DNA of 30,110 nt from DATJLQ01 sp035509415 (GCA_035509415.1 DATJLQ010000224.1:1-30110); one strand, 5' to 3'. Counted from the first letter of the stretch, positions 1 to 7,206 are shown. Numbers and translations are program-made. Notes: generated from the letters alone by a model not told the origin.

Positions 1-1
1 T

Positions 2-232
2 CGCAATGCCGCGCTTCTCATGATCCGGCGTCACGGCAAGGCCGCCGCCGTCAAGGCCGGGTTTCGCGCCGCGCAGCTTCAGGAGCAGGGCGATTTGTCC
101 GCCGCGGCGATCTGGATCGACATCATCAACCAGATCAACAAAATCCACGCCGCGGAACGCGCCGCCTATAACCTGCCGGTCGAGCCGGTGGTGGAATTGG
201 CCGACGATCTGGACAGCGCCTTCGTCGCCTGA
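2..232 (+). CDS. Small hypothetical protein, probably 5'-truncated by the window edge
   Basis: The frame is already open at the window edge, so codons before the ATG at 20 may belong to the protein. The visible part is about 70-76 residues, soluble-looking and alanine-rich, with no membrane segment or signal peptide. It contains the stretch MIRRHGKAAAVKAG followed by an amphipathic helix (GDLSAAAIWIDIINQINKIH). This resembles the short helical proteins of unknown function common in Alphaproteobacteria, in which an RRHG-like start is followed by a GD-x-x-G/A-x-x-W helix pair. No function can be assigned. It ends 57 bp before the tRNA-Ser. The true start is uncertain: ATG 20 or upstream of the window. 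Confidence 0.55.
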   Translation, partial: RNAALLMIRRHGKAAAVKAGFRAAQLQEQGDLSAAAIWIDIINQINKIHAAERAAYNLPVEPVVELADDLDSAFVA

Positions 233-289
233 CATTCGGGCGCGGGTTGCGCGCTCCTTTGGCGTCAATTAGGCTCCGCCGCGCCCTGG

Positions 290-379
290 GGAGGGGTGGC
301 CGAGTGGTTTAAGGCGCACGCTTGGAAAGCGTGTTTAGGGGAAACCCTAACGTGGGTTCGAATCCCACTCCCTCCGCCA
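290..379 (+). tRNA. tRNA-Ser (anticodon GGA)
   Basis: The acceptor arm GGAGGGG (290-296) pairs with TCCCTCC (369-375) with one G-U pair at the base. The discriminator G is at 376 and an encoded CCA at 377-379. The anticodon stem CACGC/GCGTG (317-321/329-333) encloses the loop TTGGAAA with anticodon GGA at 324-326, reading UCC/UCU. A long variable arm (TTTAGGGGAAACCCTAA), as expected for a class II tRNA, and a canonical T-loop GGTTCGAATCC follow. This is an intact serine tRNA. Confidence 0.97.
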
Positions 380-441
380 TCCTGGGTTGCGCGCGGCGCT
401 TCCTAGGACGGGCTTCGATCAGACGGCCAAGCGCGGTGCCC

Positions 442-1464
442 ATGAAGAAGATCGACATTTTCCCGCACATCTTTCCGAAGCCCTATTTCGACAAGATGGT
501 CGAGATCGTGCCCAACAAGGAAGCGATCCGGCGCTGGACCGACATCCCCGTGCTTTACGATCTCGAGCGGCGCTTGCGCATGATGGACGCGTTCGAGCAA
601 TACCAGCAGGTCTTGACCCTCTCGATGCCGGCGGTCGAGTACGTCGCATCGTCCGACGCGTCGCCCGCCTTGGCGCGTCTCGCGAACGACGGCATGCACG
701 AGATCTGCCGCGCGCATCCCGAGCGCTTCCCGGCCTGGGTCGCGTCGCTGCCGATGAACAACGTCGCGGCGTGCCTCCTCGAAATGCGCCGCGCGATCGA
801 GGAACTCGGGGCCAAAGGCATCCAGATCTTCACCAACGTCAATGGCCGCCCGCTCGACGAGCCGGAATTCGCGCCCATCTTCGAGGCGATGCACGATTAC
901 GACCTGCCGGTCTGGATGCATCCGACGCGCGGCCAGAAATTCGCCGACTACCCGGGCGAGAGCGGCTCGCGCTTCGACATTTGGTGGGTGTTCGGCTGGC
1001 CCTACGAGACTTCGGCCGCGATGGCGCGCATGGTGTTCGCGGGCTTCTTCGACCGCTGGCCGCGCCTCAAGATCATCACGCACCACATGGGGGCGATGGT
1101 GCCGTTCCTCGAGGCGCGTGTCGGGCTCGGCCTCGACCAGCTCGGCGCGCGCGAGGGGGCGGAGCCCGGCTATCGCGGCCTCATCCAAGCGATGAAGGCG
1201 AAAGGCAAGCGGCCGGTCGATTATTTCCGCGCCTTCTACGCCGACACCGCGATCAACGGCTCGAAGTCCGGCATGCGTTGCGGCCTCGATTTCTTCGGCC
1301 TCGACCATTGCCTGTTCGGGACCGACTGCCCGTTCGATCCCGAGGGCGGGCCGCTCTTCATCCGCGAGATCGTGAAGGCGATCGACGGGATGGATCTGAG
1401 CGAGGCCGAGCGCGCGCAGCTCTATGAAGGCAATGCGCGGCGCCTCTTGAAGCTTCCGGGCTAG
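442..1464 (+). CDS. Amidohydrolase family protein (ACMSD-type, Amidohydro_2)
   Basis: 340-residue TIM-barrel hydrolase or decarboxylase of the ACMSD/gamma-resorcylate decarboxylase group (PF04909). Members are metal-dependent and act on carboxylated aromatics or lactones in the cytosol. Visible motifs are IDIFPHIFP at residues 4-12, WMHPTRG (His160), ITHHMG (His215 likely ligand) and GTDCPF (Asp295). The barrel-strand-1 HxH pair of ACMSD is here Phe7-Pro-His9, so one canonical metal ligand is missing. I chose ATG 442 because the frame upstream is open only through the tRNA-Ser and matches no family sequence. No strong Shine-Dalgarno is visible. It is convergent with the MaoC gene, with 9 bp between stops. 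The substrate is unknown. Confidence 0.85.
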   Translation: MKKIDIFPHIFPKPYFDKMVEIVPNKEAIRRWTDIPVLYDLERRLRMMDAFEQYQQVLTLSMPAVEYVASSDASPALARLANDGMHEICRAHPERFPAWVASLPMNNVAACLLEMRRAIEELGAKGIQIFTNVNGRPLDEPEFAPIFEAMHDYDLPVWMHPTRGQKFADYPGESGSRFDIWWVFGWPYETSAAMARMVFAGFFDRWPRLKIITHHMGAMVPFLEARVGLGLDQLGAREGAEPGYRGLIQAMKAKGKRPVDYFRAFYADTAINGSKSGMRCGLDFFGLDHCLFGTDCPFDPEGGPLFIREIVKAIDGMDLSEAERAQLYEGNARRLLKLPG

Positions 1465-1473
1465 GGTGCTGCG

Positions 1474-2001
1474 CTAATAATTCGCCGCCTCCTCGGGCGA
1501 GTGGCCGCGCCGGTAGACCAGCATGGTGCGCTCGAAGCGGATCACCTCGACCCCGTCCTGGTTCACCCCGCGCGTCTCGACCGTGACGATGCCCTGGGTC
1601 GGCCGGCTCTTCGATTCGCGTTTCGACAGCACCTTGGTCTCGGCATAAAGCGTGTCGCCCGCGAACACCGGGGCCGAGAGCTTGACCTTGTCCCAGCCGA
1701 GATTCGCCACCACCTTGGCGCTCACCGTGCGCACGCTCATGCCCGTGACGAGGGCGAGGGTGAAGGTCGAATCGACCAAAAGCTTCTTCCATTCGGTCTT
1801 GGACGCGTAGACCGCGTCGAAATGGACCTGCTGCGGGTTCATGGTGAGGAGCGTGAACCAGACATTGTCCACGTCGAGCACGGTGCGGCCGGGCCGGTGT
1901 TCGAACGTGTCGCCGGGCTCGAAATCCTCCCAGAACAGTCCCGAGGTCTCGCGGTAGCGGCGCTCGCCCACGGTCTTGTAGGCCGGATGGGACGGGTTCA
2001 T
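1474..2001 (-). CDS. MaoC family dehydratase (single hot-dog domain)
   Basis: 175-residue hydratase/dehydratase of the MaoC hot-dog superfamily, expected to add or remove water on an enoyl- or 3-hydroxyacyl-CoA in the cytosol. The N-terminal signature FWEDFEPGDTFEHRPGRT (residues 23-40) is followed by the central helix LLTMNPQQVHFD (51-62, His60). The C-terminal strands include GIVTVETRG and MLVYRRGH. Sequences of this shape are often annotated as mesaconyl-CoA hydratase-like, but they are about half the length of bona fide two-domain Mch. The Asp that usually precedes the NP-x-H motif is Thr/Met here. It is divergent from a class III CoA-transferase (99 bp between starts), suggesting a shared acyl-CoA pathway. 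Confidence 0.88.
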   Translation of the reverse strand: MNPSHPAYKTVGERRYRETSGLFWEDFEPGDTFEHRPGRTVLDVDNVWFTLLTMNPQQVHFDAVYASKTEWKKLLVDSTFTLALVTGMSVRTVSAKVVANLGWDKVKLSAPVFAGDTLYAETKVLSKRESKSRPTQGIVTVETRGVNQDGVEVIRFERTMLVYRRGHSPEEAANY

Positions 2002-2053
2002 CGTTCGGCTCCTTTCGCCATGGCAATCGTCTTGTGGACACTATATCCCTTCT

Positions 2054-2073
2054 TGCCCGAGCATAAGCGGGCA
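2054..2073. promoter_or_regulatory. Inverted repeat in the MaoC/CoA-transferase divergent promoter region
   Basis: TGCCCG (2054-2059) and CGGGCA (2068-2073) form a perfect 6-bp inverted repeat around an 8-nt spacer, AGCATAAG. It lies inside the 99-bp gap between the two divergent starts. It could be an operator for a common regulator or a 5'-UTR hairpin of the + strand transcript. An AT-rich CTATAT at 2041-2046 is the best -10-like element nearby. The evidence is symmetry and position only. Confidence 0.35.
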
Positions 2074-2100
2074 GGCGGCACGCGGCGGGAGCGAAGGGCG

Positions 2101-3222
2101 ATGGCGAGACCCTTGGACGGCATGCTGGTATTGGCCTTGGAGCAGGCGGTGGCCGCCCCCTATGCGAGCTCGCGCTTGGCCGACGCGGGCGCGCGCGTGA
2201 TCAAGATCGAGCGGCCCGAGGGCGATTTCGCGAGAGGTTACGACCGCGTGGTCAATGGGGCGAGCGCCTATTTCGTCTGGCTCAACCGCGGCAAGGAAAG
2301 CCTCGTTTGCGACATCAAGGACGAGGACGATCGTGCACTCCTGCATCGCATCCTCGCGCGCGCCGACGTGTTCATCCAGAACCTCGCCCCGGGCGCTGCC
2401 GCCCGCGCGGGCTTCGACTCGGCCGAGCTGAGGAAGCGGCACCCGCGTCTCGTCACCTGCGACATCAGCGGCTATGGCGACGACAACGATTATCGCGACA
2501 TGAAGGCCTACGATCTCCTGATCCAGGCCGAGGTCGGCCTCGCCTCGATTACGGGCTCGCCCGACTCGCCCGGGCGCGTCGGCGTCTCGGTCGCGGACAT
2601 TGCCGCGGGCATGTATGCCGAGACCGCGATCCTCGAGGCGCTGCTTTTGCGCGCGCGCACGGGCGCGGGCGCGGGGCTCTCGGTGTCGCTCTTCTCGGCC
2701 TTGGCCGACTGGATGGCGGTGCCGCTCCTCTATCAGGATTATGGCGGGGCCGCTCCCAAGCGAGTCGGCCTCAACCATCCCTCGATCGCACCCTACGGCG
2801 CCTATCCCTGCAAGGACGGCGCGATCGTGATCGCGATCCAGAACGAGCGCGAATGGCAGCGCCTCGCAAGCGACGTGCTCGGGCGGCCGGACATGGTCGC
2901 CGACGCGCGCTTCAAGGATATCGTCGCGCGGGTCGCGAACCGGCCAGCGCTCGACGCGATCATGGCGGCGGCGCTGGGGCGCTGGACGCGCGCCGAGGCG
3001 GCCGCGCGGCTCGATGCGGCGGGCATCGCCTATGGGAATCTCAACGGCGTCGCCGAGTTCGCGCGCCACCCGGCACTGAAGCGCATGGCAATTGGGACGC
3101 CGATGGGACCGGTCGCGTTGCCGGCCCCGCCGGTGCGTTGGAGCGACGGCAGCCCGGCGCCGCGGCCGGTCCCGGCGCTCGGCGCCCAGAGCGAGGCGAT
3201 CCGGCGCGAATTCGCGGCCTGA
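2101..3222 (+). CDS. CaiB/BaiF family (class III) CoA-transferase
   Basis: 373-residue family III CoA-transferase, moving CoA between carboxylic acids through an aspartyl-CoA thioester. Visible signatures are an N-terminal LALEQAVAAPYASSRLADAG, the IKIERPEGD-FAR loop (residues 34-45), the catalytic region AYDLLIQAEVGLASITG with nucleophile Asp138, and the C-terminal LxxAGIAYGNLN segment. The YDLLIQAE-G-ASxTG context is that of the mesaconyl-CoA C1-C4 transferase / succinyl-CoA:citramalate transferase side of the family; the substrate cannot be fixed from sequence. ATG 2101 begins the conserved N-terminus and follows a purine-rich GGGAGCGAAGGG. The divergent MaoC hydratase is the likely pathway partner. 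Confidence 0.9.
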   Translation: MARPLDGMLVLALEQAVAAPYASSRLADAGARVIKIERPEGDFARGYDRVVNGASAYFVWLNRGKESLVCDIKDEDDRALLHRILARADVFIQNLAPGAAARAGFDSAELRKRHPRLVTCDISGYGDDNDYRDMKAYDLLIQAEVGLASITGSPDSPGRVGVSVADIAAGMYAETAILEALLLRARTGAGAGLSVSLFSALADWMAVPLLYQDYGGAAPKRVGLNHPSIAPYGAYPCKDGAIVIAIQNEREWQRLASDVLGRPDMVADARFKDIVARVANRPALDAIMAAALGRWTRAEAAARLDAAGIAYGNLNGVAEFARHPALKRMAIGTPMGPVALPAPPVRWSDGSPAPRPVPALGAQSEAIRREFAA

Positions 3223-3277
3223 GCGCGTCCCACGCACGTCGCCGTCCCACCCCATCGCGCCGCGCTCGCGTCCCACG
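3223..3277. repeat. Short degenerate repeats CGTCCCAC, three copies, just after the CoA-transferase stop
   Basis: CGTCCCAC occurs at 3226-3233, 3243-3250 and 3269-3276. The outer two copies are extended to CGCGTCCCACG (3224-3234 and 3267-3277). The array starts directly after the TGA at 3220-3222 and is non-coding on the + strand. Function is unknown. Confidence 0.6.
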
Positions 3278-3300
3278 GCGCCGCGCGACTTGCGTTGCCT

Positions 3301-3356
3301 GTCCGACGCTGCATGTCTGGCGCTGCCAGTCCGACGCGACATGTCTGGCGCTGCCC
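3301..3356. repeat. 28-bp tandem duplication upstream of folD
   Basis: Copies at 3301-3328 and 3329-3356 share 25 of 28 bases, with the common core CATGTCTGGCGCTGCC. The second copy runs into a perfect inverted repeat (3347-3365). The duplication places two GGCGCTGCC half-sites one repeat length apart just upstream of a -10-like hexamer. Confidence 0.85.
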
Positions 3357-3380
3357 GGCAGCGCCGAACTAGGTTATGAT
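3347..3380 (+). promoter_or_regulatory. Palindrome and -10 element of the putative folD promoter
   Basis: GGCGCTGCC (3347-3355), a single C (3356) and GGCAGCGCC (3357-3365) form a perfect 9-bp inverted repeat. TATGAT at 3375-3380 matches five of six bases of the sigma-70 -10 consensus. The -35 position falls inside the palindrome and has no good hexamer, consistent with an activator- or repressor-dependent promoter. The palindrome could instead fold as a terminator-like hairpin for the CoA-transferase transcript, but no T-run follows. Confidence 0.45.
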
Positions 3381-3409
3381 GCGCCGAAGGACATCGCGGG
3401 GTGAAGTTC

Positions 3410-4312
3410 ATGGCGGCCAGGATCATCGACGGCGTGGCGATCGCGGCCGAGCTGCGCGTCGGCTGCAAGGCGCGCGTCGAGCGGCTCAAGGCGTCGCACG
3501 GCAAGGTCCCAGGCCTGGCCGTGATCCTGGTGGGCGACGATCCCGCCTCGCGTCTCTATGTGCGCAACAAGATCCGCGCCTGCGCCGACGTGGGCATTCG
3601 CTCGTTCCGGCATGAATTCCCGCGCGACGTCGAGCCCGGCGTGGTCTTGCGTCTCATCGAGGATCTGAACCGCGATCCCGCGGTCAACGGGATCCTGGTC
3701 CAGTTGCCGCTGCCGCCGCAATTCGATCTCCGCGCCGTGCTCGGCACCATCTCGGCCGACAAGGACGTGGACGGGTTCCACCTCTACAACGTGGGCGGCC
3801 TGATCCTTGGCGACACGGTGTTCCCGCCCTGCACGCCCTACGGCGTGGTGCGCCTCCTCGAGCACGAGAAGATCGCGGTCGAGGGCAAGAACGTGATCGT
3901 GGTGGGGGCGAGCAACATCGTCGGCAAGCCCATGGCGCTCATGCTCATGCAGCGCGAGGCGACGGTGTGCATCTGCCACGCGAAGACGCGCGATCTCGCG
4001 CAGTTCACCATCCTCGCCGACATTCTCGTGGTCGCCGCCGGGCAGCCCAACCTGATTCTGCCCCAGATGGTGCGTACGGGGGCGGTCGTGATCGACGTCG
4101 GCATCAACCGCTTGCCGAGCGGGAAGCTCGTGGGCGACGTCGACTTCGCGGGTGTCAGCCAAAAGGCGTCCGCCATCACGCCGGTGCCGGGCGGGGTCGG
4201 ACCCATGACCGTCACCATGCTGCTCGAGAACACCATCTCGTCGGCCGAGCGCAACGCCCAGGGCCGCGGCGTGCTCGCCGATTTCGCCGCCGCGCGCGCC
4301 GCGCGCTCCTAG
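3410..4312 (+). CDS. folD: Bifunctional methylenetetrahydrofolate dehydrogenase / methenyltetrahydrofolate cyclohydrolase
   Basis: FolD interconverts 5,10-methylene-, 5,10-methenyl- and 10-formyl-tetrahydrofolate in the cytosol using NADP+. It supplies formyl groups for purine and fMet-tRNA synthesis. The catalytic YVRNK motif gives Lys54, VQLPLP gives Gln98 and DKDVDG gives Asp121. These match the E. coli FolD numbering when ATG 3410 is the start, which is why I prefer it over the GTG at 3401. The Rossmann motif VVGASNIVGKP and the C-terminal PVPGGVGPMT complete the family signature. A GGGGTGA lies 5 nt before ATG 3410. The 300-residue length is normal, with a short Arg/Ala-rich tail. It is convergent with the BP74-like gene (29 bp between stops). 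Confidence 0.96.
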   Translation: MAARIIDGVAIAAELRVGCKARVERLKASHGKVPGLAVILVGDDPASRLYVRNKIRACADVGIRSFRHEFPRDVEPGVVLRLIEDLNRDPAVNGILVQLPLPPQFDLRAVLGTISADKDVDGFHLYNVGGLILGDTVFPPCTPYGVVRLLEHEKIAVEGKNVIVVGASNIVGKPMALMLMQREATVCICHAKTRDLAQFTILADILVVAAGQPNLILPQMVRTGAVVIDVGINRLPSGKLVGDVDFAGVSQKASAITPVPGGVGPMTVTMLLENTISSAERNAQGRGVLADFAAARAARS

Positions 4313-4341
4313 AGTCCGCGCGCTCCCGAGGTCCGTCGAGC

Positions 4342-4755
4342 CTAGTTCGGGTCCGGCAGGCGCTCGACGATCTGCGCGCGCCACGGGCAATAGGTCTTCG
4401 ACTCGATGCTGCCGACGTCGCTCGGGAGTCCGTCGCACATCGAGGCCGCCGTCTCGACCATGCGCACCGACTCCGGATCGAGGTGCCAGCCAAAGCCGAT
4501 ATTGAAGCCGCCGTCGCCCGGGACGATCGTGCCCAACGGGAACAGCTTCTTCTTGCCCGCGACGCAGTCGGTCGCGTCGCGGATCGCGCGGTCGTTCGAG
4601 ATTCCGACCACGAAGGATTGATCGGCGACCTTGACCAGGAAATAGGCGACCTTCGGGGCCGGGCTCGCCGGCTCGCCGGGTGCCGCGTGCGTCGCGACGA
4701 GAGTCCAGGCCGCGCATGCCGCGGCGAGACTCACGATGCTCCGTGCTCGTGTCAT
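4342..4755 (-). CDS. Secreted BP74-like (BP74_N domain) protein
   Basis: 137-residue protein with an N-terminal signal peptide (residues 1-24, core IVSLAAACAAWTLVAT, AxA-type end near THAA). The mature part matches the layout I recall for the BP74 N-terminal domain: an AYFLVKVADQSFVVGISND strand block, LGTIVPGDGGFN, GFGWHLDPESV and a late YCPWRAQIVERLPDPN. The HLDP, CD and CPW positions are hallmark residues. The function of bacterial BP74-like proteins is unknown to me; the domain is named from a calmodulin-binding Dictyostelium protein. Two cysteines, in MCDG and YCPW, could form a disulfide. I chose ATG 4755; a TTG at 4767 is an alternative. It is the last gene of the PhyH / SAF-oxidoreductase run, 51 bp downstream. 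Confidence 0.75.
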   Translation of the reverse strand: MTRARSIVSLAAACAAWTLVATHAAPGEPASPAPKVAYFLVKVADQSFVVGISNDRAIRDATDCVAGKKKLFPLGTIVPGDGGFNIGFGWHLDPESVRMVETAASMCDGLPSDVGSIESKTYCPWRAQIVERLPDPN

Positions 4756-4806
4756 CCCTTCCCCCAAAGAGATGCGCGACCCGCACGGCGTGCGGGCGTC
4801 TTCCTT

Positions 4807-6186
4807 CTATTCGGCCGCCGGCCGCTTCGCGAGCCCTGTGTCCGCGGCGGCGCCGAAGCGGCGCTCCATCGCGCGCCGCACCCGGACCGCCTCGCTCGCC
4901 TCGTCGACCGCGACGTCGCTCCAGCGCACGACCGTACCCTGTTTTACGGCCTGGCGCAGCTTTACTTGACCCGCGAGCCCGATCGGCAAAGCGCCCGCGG
5001 CGAGGCTGTCGGACGCCGGCATGAGCCGGCCCCACACCGTGAAGCCGCCTTCGCCGTCGAGCGTTTCGCCCGATTTGAGATCGCGCTTCGCGACCGCAAC
5101 CGCGTCGCCGCGGAAGCCGGTCGGCGTGCCCGTGGGCTCGCCCCTGAGCCCCGCGCTCGCGACCGAGATGCCGAGCTCGAGCCCGATCAGGTGATAGGGC
5201 TTGTAGAGCGCCGCATAGCGCCCCGATCGATCGGTCTTGAGCCCGTATTCCGCGAAGCAGCGCGCCACGTAATCGGACGGCGCCTCGAACACCACGTAGA
5301 CGCCCCACCGCAGATCGCGCTCGACCGGGCTGCCGTCGCGCGCGAGCGACGAGACCACCTCGACCTGGCCCTTGTGGTGCAGCACGCCGCCCGCGGCACG
5401 CGGCTTCAGGATCGCGGGCAGCTCGTCGACGCCGCAGGGCGGAAAGGCGAGCCCGTCGGGTGCCGGCGCGAGGCCCGTCGCGTTCGCGACCGCCGCCATC
5501 TCGATCGCCGACTTGGTGCCGTCGAGGAAGGAATTGAACATTTGCGGGTTCATGCCGCCGAGCTTGGCCTGCTCGGGTGTGAGCCCGTAATGGGCCCAGA
5601 CCGTGTCGGGCGTGGAGGCGTGATAGGCCGGGAGATATTTGGTGCCTTTCCCAGCCGCCACCACCTCGAAGCCGATCGCGCGCGCCCAATCGACCTGCTC
5701 CGATATCAGCGCCGGCTGGTCGCCATAGGCGAGGCTGTAGACGAGCCCGGCCGCGCGCGCCTCCTCGGCGAGGAGCGGGCCCGCAAGCACGTCCGCCTCG
5801 ACGTTGACCATGACCATGTGCTTGCCGTTGCGCGCCGCCGCGCGCGCATGCGCGATGCCCGCGGGCGGATGGCCGGTCGCATCGATCGCGACGTCGAGTG
5901 CGGGGTGCGCCAAAAGCGCCATCGCGTCGTCGCCGATCCAAGTGGCGCCGGTCCGGGCCGCGTCGTCGAGCGTGCGCGCGCCGAGACGCGCTTCGCTCCA
6001 GCCGACATTCACGAGGCTTCGCTTCGCGCGCGCCGGATCGAGGTCGGCCACGCCGAGAAGATGGATCCCGCGCATACGCGGCACTTGCGCCAGGAACATC
6101 GAGCCGAACTTGCCGGCACCGACGAGGCCGACGCGAAGCGGCTTCGCTTGGGCCTCGCGCGCGAGAAGGAGCGTGTGGAGGTTCAT
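4807..6186 (-). CDS. NAD(P)-dependent oxidoreductase with C-terminal SAF domain (homoserine-dehydrogenase-like)
   Basis: 459-residue enzyme. A Rossmann fold starts at VGLVGAGKFGS (residues 19-29) and is followed by an IDATGHPPAG segment and VNVEADVLAGPLL, as in homoserine dehydrogenase-like NAD(P)-binding proteins. The middle contains AAGKGTKYLPAYH, GGMNPQMFNSFLDGTKSA and IEMAAVANATGL, a conserved block of this family. The C-terminal 100 residues (YHLIGLELGISVASAG onward, RDLKSGETLDGEGGFTVWG) form a SAF-type beta-clip domain. Related proteins are assigned to sugar-acid or hydroxyacid catabolism, but the substrate is unknown. The gene starts 9 bp after the PhyH stop, so the two are very likely co-transcribed. 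Confidence 0.85.
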   Translation of the reverse strand: MNLHTLLLAREAQAKPLRVGLVGAGKFGSMFLAQVPRMRGIHLLGVADLDPARAKRSLVNVGWSEARLGARTLDDAARTGATWIGDDAMALLAHPALDVAIDATGHPPAGIAHARAAARNGKHMVMVNVEADVLAGPLLAEEARAAGLVYSLAYGDQPALISEQVDWARAIGFEVVAAGKGTKYLPAYHASTPDTVWAHYGLTPEQAKLGGMNPQMFNSFLDGTKSAIEMAAVANATGLAPAPDGLAFPPCGVDELPAILKPRAAGGVLHHKGQVEVVSSLARDGSPVERDLRWGVYVVFEAPSDYVARCFAEYGLKTDRSGRYAALYKPYHLIGLELGISVASAGLRGEPTGTPTGFRGDAVAVAKRDLKSGETLDGEGGFTVWGRLMPASDSLAAGALPIGLAGQVKLRQAVKQGTVVRWSDVAVDEASEAVRVRRAMERRFGAAADTGLAKRPAAE

Positions 6187-6195
6187 CGGCGGCTC

Positions 6196-7002
6196 CTATT
6201 CGGCAGCGCTGCGGCGCTTACGCGCGTAATCGAGGAGGCAATCGTCGGAAGCGAGCTCGATCGGCGTGAAATCGTGGTTCGCGATCCAGGTCGGGCGCTT
6301 GAAGCGCCTGATCGCGTTGTCGCATCGGTTGAGCGAGAGATAGAGGATCCAGCGCGACCAGGGTGTGAGGTTCGAGCCCGAGGCGTGCACGAGATTGCCA
6401 TGGAACAGCAGCATCGAGCCCGGCTTTCCCTTGGGCGCCACGATGCCGCCCTCGGCCACCAGCCGCGCGATGGTCTCGTTGTCGCAGGTCCAAAGCGGGT
6501 AGCTGGTCGTCGTCACATCGTGGCTCGCCTCGAGCCGCCCGCGCCGGTGGCTCTTCGGGATGAACATGAGCGGGCCGTTGAACTCGTTCGCCTCGGCGAG
6601 GAAAAGCGCGATGTTCATCGCGCGCGGCGTCGGCATGTCGTCGTCGTTGAACCAGGTCGCGTAATCCTGGTGCCATTGCCAGACCGCACCGTCGAACGCG
6701 GCCTTGGCGTTGATCTTGTACTGGTGCATGTAAAGCTTGTCCGAGCCCAGGAGCTGCATGCCCGGCTCGACAAGGCGCGGATGGCGCGCAAGGAGGCCGA
6801 AAGGCTCGTTCCAGGTCTGGACGTAGAAGGCCGAGCGCGGCGCCTCCGATTCCTTCTCGCGAATCACCTCGGGGCGCTTTTGCGCGAAGATGCCGGGCAG
6901 CTCGCCGAGCAGGAGCTCGATCTCGGCGGGCGCGAACATCTCGGGGAGGAACAGGTAGCCCTGCTCCTCGAACTCCGCGATCTGGGCGGGCGAAAGCTTC
7001 AT
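6196..7002 (-). CDS. Phytanoyl-CoA dioxygenase family (EctD-like Fe(II)/2-oxoglutarate hydroxylase)
   Basis: 268-residue non-heme iron dioxygenase. The motif WQWHQDYATWFNDDDMP (residues 108-124) holds the HxD pair His111/Asp113 and closely follows the ectoine hydroxylase signature WHSDFETWH-x-EDGMP. The distal ligand His206 lies in LVHASGSNLTPWSRW, with Arg217 as the likely 2-oxoglutarate carboxylate binder. The N-terminus IAEFEEQGYLFLPEMF is typical of PhyH proteins. I start at ATG 7002, which has a GGGAGAAACGGG leader; longer in-frame starts lack family similarity. No ectABC genes lie nearby, so the substrate is probably not ectoine. It is the first gene of the minus-strand operon and divergent from the gene at 7207. 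Confidence 0.88.
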   Translation of the reverse strand: MKLSPAQIAEFEEQGYLFLPEMFAPAEIELLLGELPGIFAQKRPEVIREKESEAPRSAFYVQTWNEPFGLLARHPRLVEPGMQLLGSDKLYMHQYKINAKAAFDGAVWQWHQDYATWFNDDDMPTPRAMNIALFLAEANEFNGPLMFIPKSHRRGRLEASHDVTTTSYPLWTCDNETIARLVAEGGIVAPKGKPGSMLLFHGNLVHASGSNLTPWSRWILYLSLNRCDNAIRRFKRPTWIANHDFTPIELASDDCLLDYARKRRSAAE

Positions 7003-7162
7003 CCCGTTTCTCCCTTGATTGGCGCCGGGCGCGCCGCGGCTTCGGTCGCGCGCCCAAGGCCCCCGGCGGTTCTCGCGCCGCCTTCCCCATATTCTTAGCA
7101 AATCCGGACGCGCGGGGAAATCGCGCGTCGACTCGGGCCTGGAAGGCCAAGGGTGCGGCCGG

Positions 7163-7168
7163 TATGAT
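7163..7168 (+). promoter_or_regulatory. -10-like hexamer upstream of the hydroxyisobutyrate-dehydrogenase-family gene
   Basis: TATGAT sits 38 bp before the ATG at 7207, in the 204-bp divergent gap. No convincing -35 hexamer lies 17 bp upstream, so it may need an activator. On the opposite strand an AT-rich CATATTCTTAGC (7092-7103) could hold the -10 of the PhyH operon. Confidence 0.3.
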
Positions 7169-7206
7169 CGCACCCGTCAGCAAACCTTCAGGATCGGGAG
7201 CGGGGC

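Noticed and set aside
290..379. Integration site of a mobile element at tRNA-Ser
   Set aside because: No integrase, no duplicated tRNA 3' end found downstream in the window, and flanking genes have the same composition as the rest.
322..441. Extending the amidohydrolase N-terminus to an ATG-like start inside the tRNA-Ser
   Set aside because: These codons are tRNA sequence and tRNA 3' flank. The family N-terminus begins at KKIDIFPH after ATG 442.
3967..7098. A 1043-codon + strand open frame spanning folD and the three - strand genes
   Set aside because: It crosses several confirmed genes, is Arg/His-rich with no motif, and is a codon-bias shadow.
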